A stretch of 37,250 nucleotides of DNA, from NCBI GenBank assembly GCA_963205445.1, contig CAUJJG010000094.1:1-37250 (forward strand), in the 5' to 3' direction. Numbering within the stretch: position 1 is the stretch's first letter; the number at the start of each line of letters is the position of its first letter. The DNA is from Pseudomonadota bacterium. GTDB taxonomy: Bacteria; Pseudomonadota; Gammaproteobacteria; Xanthomonadales; Xanthomonadaceae. The notes under the pieces were generated by a model. It saw nothing but the letters and a program-made list of their open reading frames with translations. It did no database searches and had not been told where the DNA came from. Below, piece by piece: positions 16,570 through 24,606 of this stretch. Position numbers and translations under genes: made by a program.

Positions 16570-17655
16570 ATGCCACAGAGTCAATGTCGTTTCCTGTTGT
16601 TCGCCGTGGTCGTGGCGGTGGCACTTGCTGCCTGTGGCAAACAGGGTCAATCCGGGCAGGCGGGGCCTGGCGGCGGCCGTGGCAACCAGCCCGTAAAAGT
16701 GGACGTGGCCGTCGTGCGCGAACAGGACTGGCACGATGCCCTGCGCGCGCTGGGAACGGTCAAGGCGCACGAGGCGGTGACGGTGACGGCCAAGGTCAGT
16801 GAGACCGTGGAAACGGTGCATTTCGAAAGCGGGCAGGCGGTGGCCAAGGGCGCACCGCTGGTGACCTTGAGCGGGCAGCAGCAGCAGGCGATGCTGGCGT
16901 CGGCGCAGGCCCAGTTGAAGGAAGCCGAGCAGCAATTCCAGCGGCAGCAGCAGCTGGTGGCTCAGCAGCTGGTGGCGCGTTCGGCGTTCGATGCCGCCCG
17001 CGCCAGTCGCGACGCGGCACGTGCGCAACTGGCTCAGATCCGCGCCAATCTGAGTGACCGGGTGATTCGTGCACCGTTTGCCGGTGTGCTGGGTATCCGC
17101 CAAGTCAGCCCCGGTGCGCTGGTGACGCCCGGGACGGTCATCGCCACCCTGGATGCCATCGACCGCGTGTATGTGGACTTCCCGGTGCCGGAAACCGAAG
17201 TGGCCGGGGTTGCGCCCGGGCAGGCGCTGCAAGGCCGTGCGGGCGCCTACCCAGGGCGCAGCTTCGATGGCCGGGTCAATACGGTGTCTGCGCGTCTGGA
17301 TGCGGGTAGCCGTGCCGCCACCGTGCGCGCTGAGCTGCCCAACCCGGAGCATCTTCTCAAGCCCGGCATGCTGGTCGAGGTCGCGCTGGTGCGCGCAACC
17401 CGCCCGGCCTTGGTGGTGCCGGAATTGGCGGTGCAGCAAATCGGCAGTGAGACCTTCGTTTGGCGGGTGAAGGACGACGGCACGGTGGAAAAAGCCGACG
17501 TGGTGGTGGGCGCGCGCATCCCCGGCCAGGTGATGCTGCAGTCGGGCATCCGCAGCGGCGAAACGATCGTGGTGGAGGGCACCGGCAAGCTGCAGCCGGG
17601 GGCCAAGGTGGCAACGGGCGGCCCCGCGCCTGCCGGCAACGTCACGGCGCACTGA
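16570..17655 (+). CDS. RND efflux periplasmic adaptor lipoprotein
   Basis: This 361-residue membrane fusion protein links an RND pump to an outer-membrane channel. Its N-terminal signal ends in the lipobox LAAC, so it is probably anchored by lipid. It contains the first lipoyl half (VTAKVSETVETVHFESGQAV), an alpha-hairpin rich in Gln/Ala (about 90-160), the second lipoyl half (DRVIRAPFAGVLGIRQVSPG), a beta-barrel domain, and a membrane-proximal domain ending LQPGAKV. Length and order are normal for the HlyD/AcrA family. The permease gene follows after three bases, indicating an operon. Substrate cannot be read from the sequence. ATG 16570 is preferred over 16507 because it starts directly at the signal peptide. 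Confidence 0.93.
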   Translation: MPQSQCRFLLFAVVVAVALAACGKQGQSGQAGPGGGRGNQPVKVDVAVVREQDWHDALRALGTVKAHEAVTVTAKVSETVETVHFESGQAVAKGAPLVTLSGQQQQAMLASAQAQLKEAEQQFQRQQQLVAQQLVARSAFDAARASRDAARAQLAQIRANLSDRVIRAPFAGVLGIRQVSPGALVTPGTVIATLDAIDRVYVDFPVPETEVAGVAPGQALQGRAGAYPGRSFDGRVNTVSARLDAGSRAATVRAELPNPEHLLKPGMLVEVALVRATRPALVVPELAVQQIGSETFVWRVKDDGTVEKADVVVGARIPGQVMLQSGIRSGETIVVEGTGKLQPGAKVATGGPAPAGNVTAH

Positions 17656-17658
17656 CGC

Positions 17659-20600
17659 ATGCAACTGTCCGATCTTTCGATCAAGCGGCCGGTGCTGGCC
17701 GTGGTGATGAGCCTGCTGTTGATCGTGCTGGGGGTGATGTCCTTCCTGCGCCTGACCCTGCGCGAGCTGCCGGCCATAGACCCGCCCATCGTGTCCGTGC
17801 AGGTCAGCTACCCCGGCGCTTCGGCCGGGGTGGTGGAAACTCGCATCACCAAGACGATGGAAGATGCGTTGGCTGGCATCGAGGGCATCAATACCATCGA
17901 TTCCAGCAGCCAGAACGGCAGTTCACGGATCAGCATCGAATTTTATGCCAGCCGCGATATCGAGGCCGCGGCGAACGACGTTCGCAACGCCGTCAGCCGG
18001 GTGGCGGACCGCATGCCCGAAGAGGCCGATGCCCCCGAAATCAGCAAGGTCGAGGCCGATTCCGACGCCATCATCTGGTTCAACCTGCGCTCCACGGCGA
18101 TGGACCAGATGCAGATGTCGGACTATGCCCAACGCTATCTGGTGGATCGGTTTTCCAGTCTGCAGGGGGTCGCGCGGGTCTTTCTGGGCGGCAGCCAGCG
18201 CTACGCGATGCGGGTCTGGCTGGACGGCGACGCCTTGGCGGCGCGTGGCCTGACGCCGGCGGATGTGGAAAGTGCCCTGCGTGCCGAAAACGTGGAGGTG
18301 GGCGCGGGGCGCATCGAGTCGGCCCAGCGAGATTTCATCCTGCGGGTGGCGCGCGACTACACCACGGCGGACGCCTTTGCGCAGATGCCGCTGGGCAAGG
18401 GCAGCGATGGCTATGTGGTGCGCCTGGGCGATGTGGCGCGGGTGGCGCTGGAATCCACAGAACGGCGCGCCTACTACCACAGCAATGGCGAGCCGGCGAT
18501 GGGCATCGGCATCGTCAAGACCTCCACCGCCAACAGTCTGGAAGTGGCCGATGCCGCCAAGGCCGAGGCTGACCGGATCCGGCCGGGCCTGCCCAAGGGC
18601 ACCGACATCTACGTTGCCTACGACAGCACCACGTTCATTTCCGCAGCGGTGGAGCGCGTCTACGAAACTTTGGTGGAAGCCATCGTGCTGGTGCTGGTGG
18701 TGATCTGGCTGTTCCTGGGCAGCATGCGGGCCGCCATGATCCCGGCGGTGACCGTGCCGGTTTGCGTGGTCGCCTCCTTCATCGCCCTGTACGCCTTCGG
18801 GTTCTCGATCAACCTGCTCACCTTGCTGGCGCTGGTGCTGTGCATTGGTCTGGTGGTCGATGACGCCATCGTGGTGGTGGAAAACATCCAGCGCCGGGTG
18901 GACTTGGGGGAACCGGCACTGGTGGCCGCGCGACGAGGGACCAAACAGGTGGCGTTTGCGGTGTTGGCCACCACGGCGGTTTTGGTGGCGGTCTTCCTGC
19001 CCGTGGGATTCCTGCAGGGCAACACCGGGCGCCTGTTCCGTGAGCTGTCGGTGGCACTGGCGGCGGCGGTGGCGATTTCCGCCTTTGTTGCCCTGACGCT
19101 CACCCCGATGATGGCCAGCAAGCTGCTGCGTCCGCATACCGGGCCACATGCCGTGCACGGGAATCGGGTCAGCGAGTGGCTCAATGCCCGCTTCCAGACC
19201 TTGGCCGGTGGCTATCGGCGGGTGCTGGACCGGCATATTCACCGGGTCTGGTTGTTTGGCGGGCTGATGCTGGCGGCGGTGGTGGCACTGGTGGTGCTGT
19301 TCAAGCAATTGCCAAGCGAGCTGGCGCCCACCGAGGACCGTGGCTCTTTCCAGCTGATGATGGAGGGGCCGGAAGGTGCCGGGTTTGATTACACCGTCGG
19401 GCAAATGAAGCAAGTGGAGGCCATCCTCGCCGGTGAAATAGGGCCGGACAAGGCGATTCTTCGTGCCAATCCGCGCGTGCCCGGCAGTTTTGGCGCCAGC
19501 GAGGAAATGCATACCGGGCGCGCGATGATCTTCCTGCAGCCTTGGGACCTGCGGGAGAAAAGCACGGTGGAGCTGGCCGCCGAGCTGGAGAAGAAGTTCA
19601 CCGGGCTGACCGGCGTGCGCGTTCGCACCATGGCCGGTGGCGGGCTGGTGCGCAGCCGTGGCCAGCCCTTCCAGCTGGTGCTGGGGGGGCCGGACTACAA
19701 GGAGTTGGCGCAATGGCGCGACATCCTGCTGGCCAAGATGGCGGACAACCCCGGGTTCGTCGGGCCGGATTCGGACTACAAGGAAACCCGGCCGCAGATG
19801 CGGGTGGTGATCGACCGCGCGCGTGCCGCGGACCTTGGCGTGTCCGCCACCGCCATCGGCCAGGCGTTGGAGACGATGATGGGCGGCCGCCGCGTGACCA
19901 CCTTCGTCGACAACGGCGAGGAATACGACGTCAAGCTGCAGGCCGATCGTGAAGGTCGCGACTCGGTGGCGGCGCTGGAAACCCTGCAGGTGCGGGGGCG
20001 TGGTGGCGTGCTGGTGCCACTGTCGAACCTCGTCACGCTCAAGGAAATCGCCGAGCCGGGGACGCTCAACCGCTTCAATCGGCTGCGTTCGATCACCCTC
20101 AGCGCGCGTCTGGCCGAGGGCTATCCGCTGGGCGAGGCGGTGGCCTGGGCGCAGCAGACGGCGCGAGAATCGCTGCCTGACTACGCGCAGATCAGCTGGA
20201 AGGGCGAATCGCGCGAGCTGCAGCAGTCCGGTGGTGAGGTGTTGGTCACCTTCGCGCTGGCACTGCTGATCGTTTACTTGGCGCTGGCGGCGCAGTTCGA
20301 GAGCTTCCTGCACCCGCTGGTGATCATGCTGACGGTGCCGCTGGGTGTGTTGGGTGCCCTGCTGGGGCTGTGGCTCACTGGCGGTACGGTCAACCTGTTT
20401 TCACAGATCGGCATCGTCATGCTTGTGGGGTTGGCCGCCAAGAACGGCATCCTGATCGTGGAGTTTGCCAACCAGCTGCGCGATGACGGCCTTGCCATTC
20501 GCGAGGCCATCGTCGAAGCGGCGGCCGTGCGTCTGCGGCCGATCCTGATGACCTCGATCGCCACCGTGATGGGTGCGGTGCCGCTGGTGATCTTCGGCGG

Positions 20601-20793
20601 GCCGGGCTCGGCCAGCCGTGCCACGATTGGTGTGGTGGTGATCTTCGGCGTCGCTTTCTCCACCCTGCTGTCACTGTTCGTGGTGCCGGCGTTCTATGCC
20701 GTACTGGCAAACTACACGCGCTCGCCGGAAGAACTGGCGAAGCGGCTGGAAACACTGGAAGCGGAAACCCCGCAGGCAGGCGGACATGCGTGA
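17659..20793 (+). CDS. RND (HAE1-type) efflux permease
   Basis: This 1044-residue inner-membrane pump subunit exchanges protons for hydrophobic compounds. It has twelve membrane helices in the AcrB layout: helix 1 in SIKRPVLAVVMSLLLIVLG, six helices between about 330 and 550, and a second set after residue 850. Proton-relay residues are present as Asp401-Asp402 in helix 4 (GLVVDDAIVVVEN) and Lys928 in helix 10 (GLAAKNGILIVEF). LRELPAIDPPIVSVQVSYPGAS is typical of the MexF/Vme/Mux-like branch. No outer-membrane channel gene is nearby, so it likely uses a shared TolC/OprM-type channel. The last eight bases overlap the start of the TrmH-family gene. Confidence 0.96.
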   Translation: MQLSDLSIKRPVLAVVMSLLLIVLGVMSFLRLTLRELPAIDPPIVSVQVSYPGASAGVVETRITKTMEDALAGIEGINTIDSSSQNGSSRISIEFYASRDIEAAANDVRNAVSRVADRMPEEADAPEISKVEADSDAIIWFNLRSTAMDQMQMSDYAQRYLVDRFSSLQGVARVFLGGSQRYAMRVWLDGDALAARGLTPADVESALRAENVEVGAGRIESAQRDFILRVARDYTTADAFAQMPLGKGSDGYVVRLGDVARVALESTERRAYYHSNGEPAMGIGIVKTSTANSLEVADAAKAEADRIRPGLPKGTDIYVAYDSTTFISAAVERVYETLVEAIVLVLVVIWLFLGSMRAAMIPAVTVPVCVVASFIALYAFGFSINLLTLLALVLCIGLVVDDAIVVVENIQRRVDLGEPALVAARRGTKQVAFAVLATTAVLVAVFLPVGFLQGNTGRLFRELSVALAAAVAISAFVALTLTPMMASKLLRPHTGPHAVHGNRVSEWLNARFQTLAGGYRRVLDRHIHRVWLFGGLMLAAVVALVVLFKQLPSELAPTEDRGSFQLMMEGPEGAGFDYTVGQMKQVEAILAGEIGPDKAILRANPRVPGSFGASEEMHTGRAMIFLQPWDLREKSTVELAAELEKKFTGLTGVRVRTMAGGGLVRSRGQPFQLVLGGPDYKELAQWRDILLAKMADNPGFVGPDSDYKETRPQMRVVIDRARAADLGVSATAIGQALETMMGGRRVTTFVDNGEEYDVKLQADREGRDSVAALETLQVRGRGGVLVPLSNLVTLKEIAEPGTLNRFNRLRSITLSARLAEGYPLGEAVAWAQQTARESLPDYAQISWKGESRELQQSGGEVLVTFALALLIVYLALAAQFESFLHPLVIMLTVPLGVLGALLGLWLTGGTVNLFSQIGIVMLVGLAAKNGILIVEFANQLRDDGLAIREAIVEAAAVRLRPILMTSIATVMGAVPLVIFGGPGSASRATIGVVVIFGVAFSTLLSLFVVPAFYAVLANYTRSPEELAKRLETLEAETPQAGGHA

Positions 20794-21646
20794 TCGTGAC
20801 AATGGCTCATCTCCGTGGAAGACGGGCGGCCCGCGTCCGCCGCGCGAAGCGGCACCGCGCCACGCACCCGTGCGGCAGCAGGCGGCCGAAACCGAGCTGC
20901 CGCACCCCGCGCGCAGCCAGCGCGAGGCCGAGCTGCGCCTGTACGGGCTGAACGCGGTGCGAGCGGTGTTCGCCAAGCGTCCGCAGGCGATCCGCAAGCT
21001 GTACCTGGCCGAGGCGCGGATCCCGCAGCTGCAGCCGCTGTTGAAGTGGTGCGTGGCCAACCGGGTTGGCTATCGGGTGGTGGACGAAACCGACCTGCAG
21101 AAATTGGCAGCGAGCAGCCATCACGAGGGCGTGGTGGCCGAGGTGTTGCGCGAAGAGCCGCAGCCGCTGTCGTCCTGGTTGCGCGAGCTGCCGGCCGGGC
21201 GCCAGTGTGCGCTGTGGCTGGACGGGGTCGGCAATCCACACAACCTTGGGGCAATTCTGCGCAGCGCCGCGCATTTCGGCGTTGCTGCAATTCTGCTGCC
21301 CAAGCACGCCACGCTGGCGCTGTCCGGCGCCGCCGCGCGGGTGGCCGAGGGCGGCGCGGAGGCGGTGCCGCTGGTGCGGCTGGGGCGCGAGGACAACAGC
21401 ATCGCCCAGCTGCGCGCGGCCGGCTTTGCGCTTGCCGCCACCGTGGTGCGCGGCGGCGATGACCTCTTTGCCGCCACGCTGCCGTCGCGGCTGGTCTATG
21501 TGCTGGGCGCGGAAGGCGCGGGCATGTCGCAGGACTTGGCCGCTGCCTGCGAGCTGCGGCTGTCGATTCCCGGCAGCGGCGCGGTGGAAAGCCTCAACGT
21601 GGCGGCGGCCACCGCCGTGCTGCTGGCGGCCTGGGCGCGCGGCTGA
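20786..21646 (+). CDS. TrmH/SpoU family RNA 2'-O-methyltransferase
   Basis: This 286-residue protein fits the SPOUT methyltransferases that methylate ribose 2'-OH of rRNA or tRNA using S-adenosylmethionine. Residues 1-55 are a charged, Pro/Arg-rich extension. A SpoU substrate-binding domain begins at RLYGLNAVRAVF, and the knotted catalytic domain has motif 1 DGVGNPHNLGAILRSAAHFG (Asn and Arg), motif 2 VLGAEGAGMS and motif 3 SIPGSGAVESLNVAAATAVLL. The long N-terminus makes E. coli YfiF a closer guess than RlmB; the target RNA is not determinable. ATG 20786 overlaps the permease stop by eight bases, so expression may be coupled to the pump. It meets the serine hydrolase gene with three bases between stops. 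Confidence 0.9.
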   Translation: MRDRDNGSSPWKTGGPRPPREAAPRHAPVRQQAAETELPHPARSQREAELRLYGLNAVRAVFAKRPQAIRKLYLAEARIPQLQPLLKWCVANRVGYRVVDETDLQKLAASSHHEGVVAEVLREEPQPLSSWLRELPAGRQCALWLDGVGNPHNLGAILRSAAHFGVAAILLPKHATLALSGAAARVAEGGAEAVPLVRLGREDNSIAQLRAAGFALAATVVRGGDDLFAATLPSRLVYVLGAEGAGMSQDLAAACELRLSIPGSGAVESLNVAAATAVLLAAWARG

Positions 21647-21649
21647 CGT

Positions 21650-22861
21650 TCACCAGCCCGCCGCCCCTCGTTCTTCAGTGGCGCTGAAGTTGGAATGCGC
21701 GCCGCTGGAATCGTTGGCCACGCCGGTGGCGAAGAAGGCCACGCCGGTGCCGGCTTCGCGGTCGAGCCACAGCCCCGACAGCAGGCCGTAGGCATTGCCG
21801 CTGTGGCCAACGCGGCGGCGGCCGTCGCCGAACAGGTCGTCGCGGCAGGCCTTGCCGTCGCCCTGCGCCAGCACCTGCGTCGCCAGCCCGTAGGCGCAGA
21901 AGAAGCCGCCGCGGTTGGGCTCGTCTTCCTCGCCGATCACGCCGTTGCTGCCGTCGAAGCGCCAGACCGGGGTGGTCATCAGCGCCACCGAGGCCGGCGA
22001 CAGCAGGCGCAGGCCGTCGAGCTGGCCATCGCCCAGCAGCAGCCGCCCGATCCGCGCCAGCCCGCGCGCGGAAATGCGCAGCCCCCCCTGCGGCGAGAAC
22101 AGGGTGCCGTTCACGCCCGGCTGCCAGCGCGAAAGATCGCAGCTGCCGTCGTTGGCCGGAATCACCGCGCAGGCCGGCGCCTTGCCGTGCAGATCATCTT
22201 TCTGCGGGGCACCGGTCTCGTCGTACAGCACCACCGCGCGGGCGATCGCGGCATCGCTGCAGCCCGACCAGTTGAAGCAGGCGTCGATCGCCAGCGGGAA
22301 CAGCACCAGCCGCCGCAGAAGGCGGTCGAAGCGCTCGCCGGTGGCCGCTTCCATCAGCTGCGCCACCAGCGGGAAATTGAGGTTGGTGTAGCGGAAGAAC
22401 GTGCCGGGCGCGTGCTGGCGGTCCCAGGCTTCGGGTTTGCCGGTGATGATGCGGATGTCCTCGCCCAGCGGCACGTTCCAGTAGCCGGCCGCATCGGTCA
22501 GGCTGGAGGTGTGCGAGAGCAGCATGCGCAGGGTGATCGGCGTCTCCGGAAAGGCCGGGTTGCGCAGCGCGAAGCCGAGCAGTGGGGAGACATCGGCATC
22601 GAGATCGAGCTTGCCGGCCTCGACCAAGCGCAGCACGCCGATGGTCATCACCAGCTTGCTGACTGAGGCAATGCGTGCCGGGTCGTCGGCAGTCAGCGGG
22701 CGTCCGGTCGCCACATCGGCCAGTCCTGCGGCCTGCACGGCAGTTTCACCGAGACGGTCGAAACCGATGCGAACCTGGGCCACGGGTGCCCCTGCATGCG
22801 CACCCAAGCAAAAGATCATGAGGGCGAGCATGCCCAATCGGGCGAGGTATGGCGGGGTCAT
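21650..22861 (-). CDS. Serine hydrolase, class C beta-lactamase fold
   Basis: This 403-residue secreted protein belongs to the beta-lactamase/penicillin-binding-protein-like superfamily (esterases, D-aminopeptidases, EstB-like). A signal peptide ends near AHAG. The catalytic SxxK is Ser66-Val-Ser-Lys69 in IASVSKLV, the YxN motif is YTN in [11 protein letters not shown], and the third motif appears as HSG in [25 protein letters not shown] and [21 protein letters not shown] are also family segments. Three or more Cys pairs ([18 protein letters not shown]) suggest periplasmic disulfides. Substrate is unknown; a true beta-lactamase role is unlikely from these motifs alone. No clear Shine-Dalgarno precedes ATG 22861. 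Confidence 0.88.
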   Translation of the reverse strand: MTPPYLARLGMLALMIFCLGAHAGAPVAQVRIGFDRLGETAVQAAGLADVATGRPLTADDPARIASVSKLVMTIGVLRLVEAGKLDLDADVSPLLGFALRNPAFPETPITLRMLLSHTSSLTDAAGYWNVPLGEDIRIITGKPEAWDRQHAPGTFFRYTNLNFPLVAQLMEAATGERFDRLLRRLVLFPLAIDACFNWSGCSDAAIARAVVLYDETGAPQKDDLHGKAPACAVIPANDGSCDLSRWQPGVNGTLFSPQGGLRISARGLARIGRLLLGDGQLDGLRLLSPASVALMTTPVWRFDGSNGVIGEEDEPNRGGFFCAYGLATQVLAQGDGKACRDDLFGDGRRRVGHSGNAYGLLSGLWLDREAGTGVAFFATGVANDSSGAHSNFSATEERGAAGW

Positions 22862-22969
22862 GGCGGTGTTGGGCGTCGGTGAGCGGCGGGGCAGCCGATG
22901 CAGATTACCTGAACGATTGCTGGCTGGCGGCAGCGGTATGACTTTCAGCCCATGTGTGCCTGCATTGCG

Positions 22970-22983
22970 GTGATGTACATTAC
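22970..22983. promoter_or_regulatory. 14-bp near-palindrome centred on TGTACA
   Basis: GTGATGTACATTAC is palindromic except for one mirrored position pair. It lies 28 bases before the small Arg-rich gene in the divergent gap with the serine hydrolase gene, where a regulator could act on either. Chance is a reasonable alternative. Confidence 0.3.
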
Positions 22984-23011
22984 CAGCACACTAAGTCAGG
23001 AGGTATTCATC

Positions 23012-23206
23012 ATGTTGTCGCAATCTGCCACCAGCACCGTCCAGACCACCGAGCGCCGCAAGCGCGAACGCAGTGCCAATGATGGCGAGTTCCAGCCACG
23101 CAGCCGTGGCGAACGCGAATTTGGCATCGGCTACGGCCGCAGCAGCGGTTACGTCCGCAACCGCAGCTATGTGGCCTCGCAGCCGGCGTTGTTCCGCTGC
23201 CGCTGA
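23012..23206 (+). CDS. Small Arg-rich hypothetical protein
   Basis: This 64-residue basic protein has 12 arginines and is rich in Ser and Gly: a Ser/Thr/Gln N-terminus, the cluster TERRKRER, then RSRGEREFGIGYGRSSGYVRNRSY. It has no hydrophobic segment. A textbook AGGAGGT at 22998-23004, seven bases before ATG 23012, strongly supports translation and argues for this start over the track's 22952. I do not recognise the family; composition suggests nucleic-acid or ribosome binding, which is inference only. Its last 40 bases overlap the end of the convergent AcpH-like gene. Confidence 0.7.
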   Translation: MLSQSATSTVQTTERRKRERSANDGEFQPRSRGEREFGIGYGRSSGYVRNRSYVASQPALFRCR

Positions 23207-23799
23207 TGGGACGCCGGGTCTGAGCGCAGGGCTGCGGCCGCCTGCAACAGATCCGGGAAAAAGGCTTCAAACGTTGCCTGCATGGCTGTTTCATCTGCCC
23301 GCAACACGTCAAGGCAGGCCACCAGCTTGTCAGCATTGCGCGAGAGCCGGGTCGCGATGCCGCACACCGCGGTATCCACGCTCTCGCGCCGGGCATAGGC
23401 ACCCAGCCAATCGTGTGCGCACATGCGCGGCGTGATGGCCGCCAGCCGTGCAGGCAGATCCGCCCGATGAGCGGCAAGCAAGCGGTAGACGCGGGCAGTG
23501 AAGTCGCCCAAGGGCCTCGCGTCCCAGCGCGCCCAGTCGCGCGCAAGGCAGTGGTCGAAATACACATCCAGCACGATGCCGGCATACCGGCGCAGCGGGC
23601 CAAAGCGACTGCGCGCGGCGATCACTGCCGGGTGGGTATCGGTAAAACGATCGATTCGACGGTGGCGGAGGATCTCCGCACGCACCGGTGCCGGCCAGTC
23701 CTGCAGGGCTGCTTGGCCGTGGACGAAATCGCCCAGCATCGCCCCGAGGATCGCATCATCCGTCTGCCGGGCCAGCCAAGCGTGGGCGAGATAATTCAT
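23167..23799 (-). CDS. acpH: AcpH-like acyl carrier protein phosphodiesterase
   Basis: This 210-residue protein resembles AcpH, which removes the 4'-phosphopantetheine arm from acyl carrier protein. The N-terminal MNYLAHAWLARQTDDAILGAMLGDFVHG is the family signature, with metal-binding His and Asp residues typical of the HD-like fold; HRRIDRFTDTHP, VYFDHCLARDW and FTARVYRLL follow. The C-terminal tail after residue about 195 is polar and overlaps the small convergent gene. It lies 30 bases downstream of the LytTR regulator gene on the same strand, so it is probably the last gene of the kinase-regulator operon. Confidence 0.88.
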   Translation of the reverse strand: MNYLAHAWLARQTDDAILGAMLGDFVHGQAALQDWPAPVRAEILRHRRIDRFTDTHPAVIAARSRFGPLRRYAGIVLDVYFDHCLARDWARWDARPLGDFTARVYRLLAAHRADLPARLAAITPRMCAHDWLGAYARRESVDTAVCGIATRLSRNADKLVACLDVLRADETAMQATFEAFFPDLLQAAAALRSDPASHQRQRNNAGCEAT

Positions 23800-23829
23800 G
23801 GCCCACCAGTGTAGCGGCGCAGCGGGTGG

Positions 23830-24606
23830 TTACATCTGCTTGAACAAGGTCATGAACGGCAGGCTGACCAACAAGGTTTCCGGGCGCTGCTTCAGGCGCA
23901 CGATGCCGCGTCCGCTTTCGTCACGGCTGATGCCGGCGATGGCTTTCAGGTTGATGATGGTGGAGCGGTGAATCTGCTTGAAATGGTTGCCGTCCAGGCG
24001 CGGCAGCAGTTCGCGCAATGAGCTGCGCAGCAGGGCCTCGCCATCGGCGGTGACCACCGTGGTGTATTTGTGGTCGGCGCGGAAATAGATCACATCATCG
24101 ACCAGGATCAATGCAGTTTCACGCCCGGTGCTGGCGGTCAGCCAGGTCAGGGGTTCGATGCTGGCGGCCGGCTTTGGCAGCGCGGCCAGTGTGTCCAGCA
24201 GGCGGGCTAGATGGGCGGCATCGGCAGGCGCTGCCTGAGCGGCTTGCAGGCGCGCGACGGTGGCGTCCAGGCGTGCCGGTTGCACGGGCTTGAGCAGATA
24301 GTCGATGGCGCCGCGTTCGAAGGCATCGAGTGCGTACTGATCGTAAGCGGTGACGAACACGATGTGGGTGCGTGGGCTGGCCTCGATGGCTGCGGCGGCC
24401 ACCTCCAGCCCGGTCAGGCCCGGCATGCGGATGTCGAGAAAGGCGACGTCTGGCTGGTGCTCGGTCAGCGCCTCCACGGCACTGGCACCGTCCTCGCATT
24501 CCGCCACGATCTGAAGCTCTGGCCAGGCGCGGGCCAATTCGCCGACCAATGCCTGCCGCAACAGGGCTTCGTCTTCGGCCACGATGCAGGTGCGGGGTTC
24601 AGCCAT
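23830..24606 (-). CDS. LytTR-family response regulator
   Basis: This 258-residue DNA-binding regulator has a receiver domain (1-120) with acidic residues Glu11-Asp12, phosphoacceptor Asp58 in VAFLDIRMPG, and Lys in DYLLKPVQP. The LytTR domain (about 155-258) has VIYFRADHKYTTV, LRELLPRLDGNHFKQIHRSTIINL, and VSLPFM. The layout matches AlgR/LytR/YehT regulators, which bind direct repeats in target promoters. The start at ATG 24606 overlaps the kinase stop by eight bases and follows AAAGGGG; the track start at 24717 lies inside the kinase gene. It is therefore the translationally coupled partner of the upstream kinase. Confidence 0.95.
   Translation of the reverse strand: MAEPRTCIVAEDEALLRQALVGELARAWPELQIVAECEDGASAVEALTEHQPDVAFLDIRMPGLTGLEVAAAAIEASPRTHIVFVTAYDQYALDAFERGAIDYLLKPVQPARLDATVARLQAAQAAPADAAHLARLLDTLAALPKPAASIEPLTWLTASTGRETALILVDDVIYFRADHKYTTVVTADGEALLRSSLRELLPRLDGNHFKQIHRSTIINLKAIAGISRDESGRGIVRLKQRPETLLVSLPFMTLFKQM

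Noticed and set aside
17923-20313. A 796-residue minus-strand ORF opposite the RND permease
   Set aside because: The plus strand encodes a full, motif-rich permease; the minus frame is low-complexity His/Gln-rich shadow.
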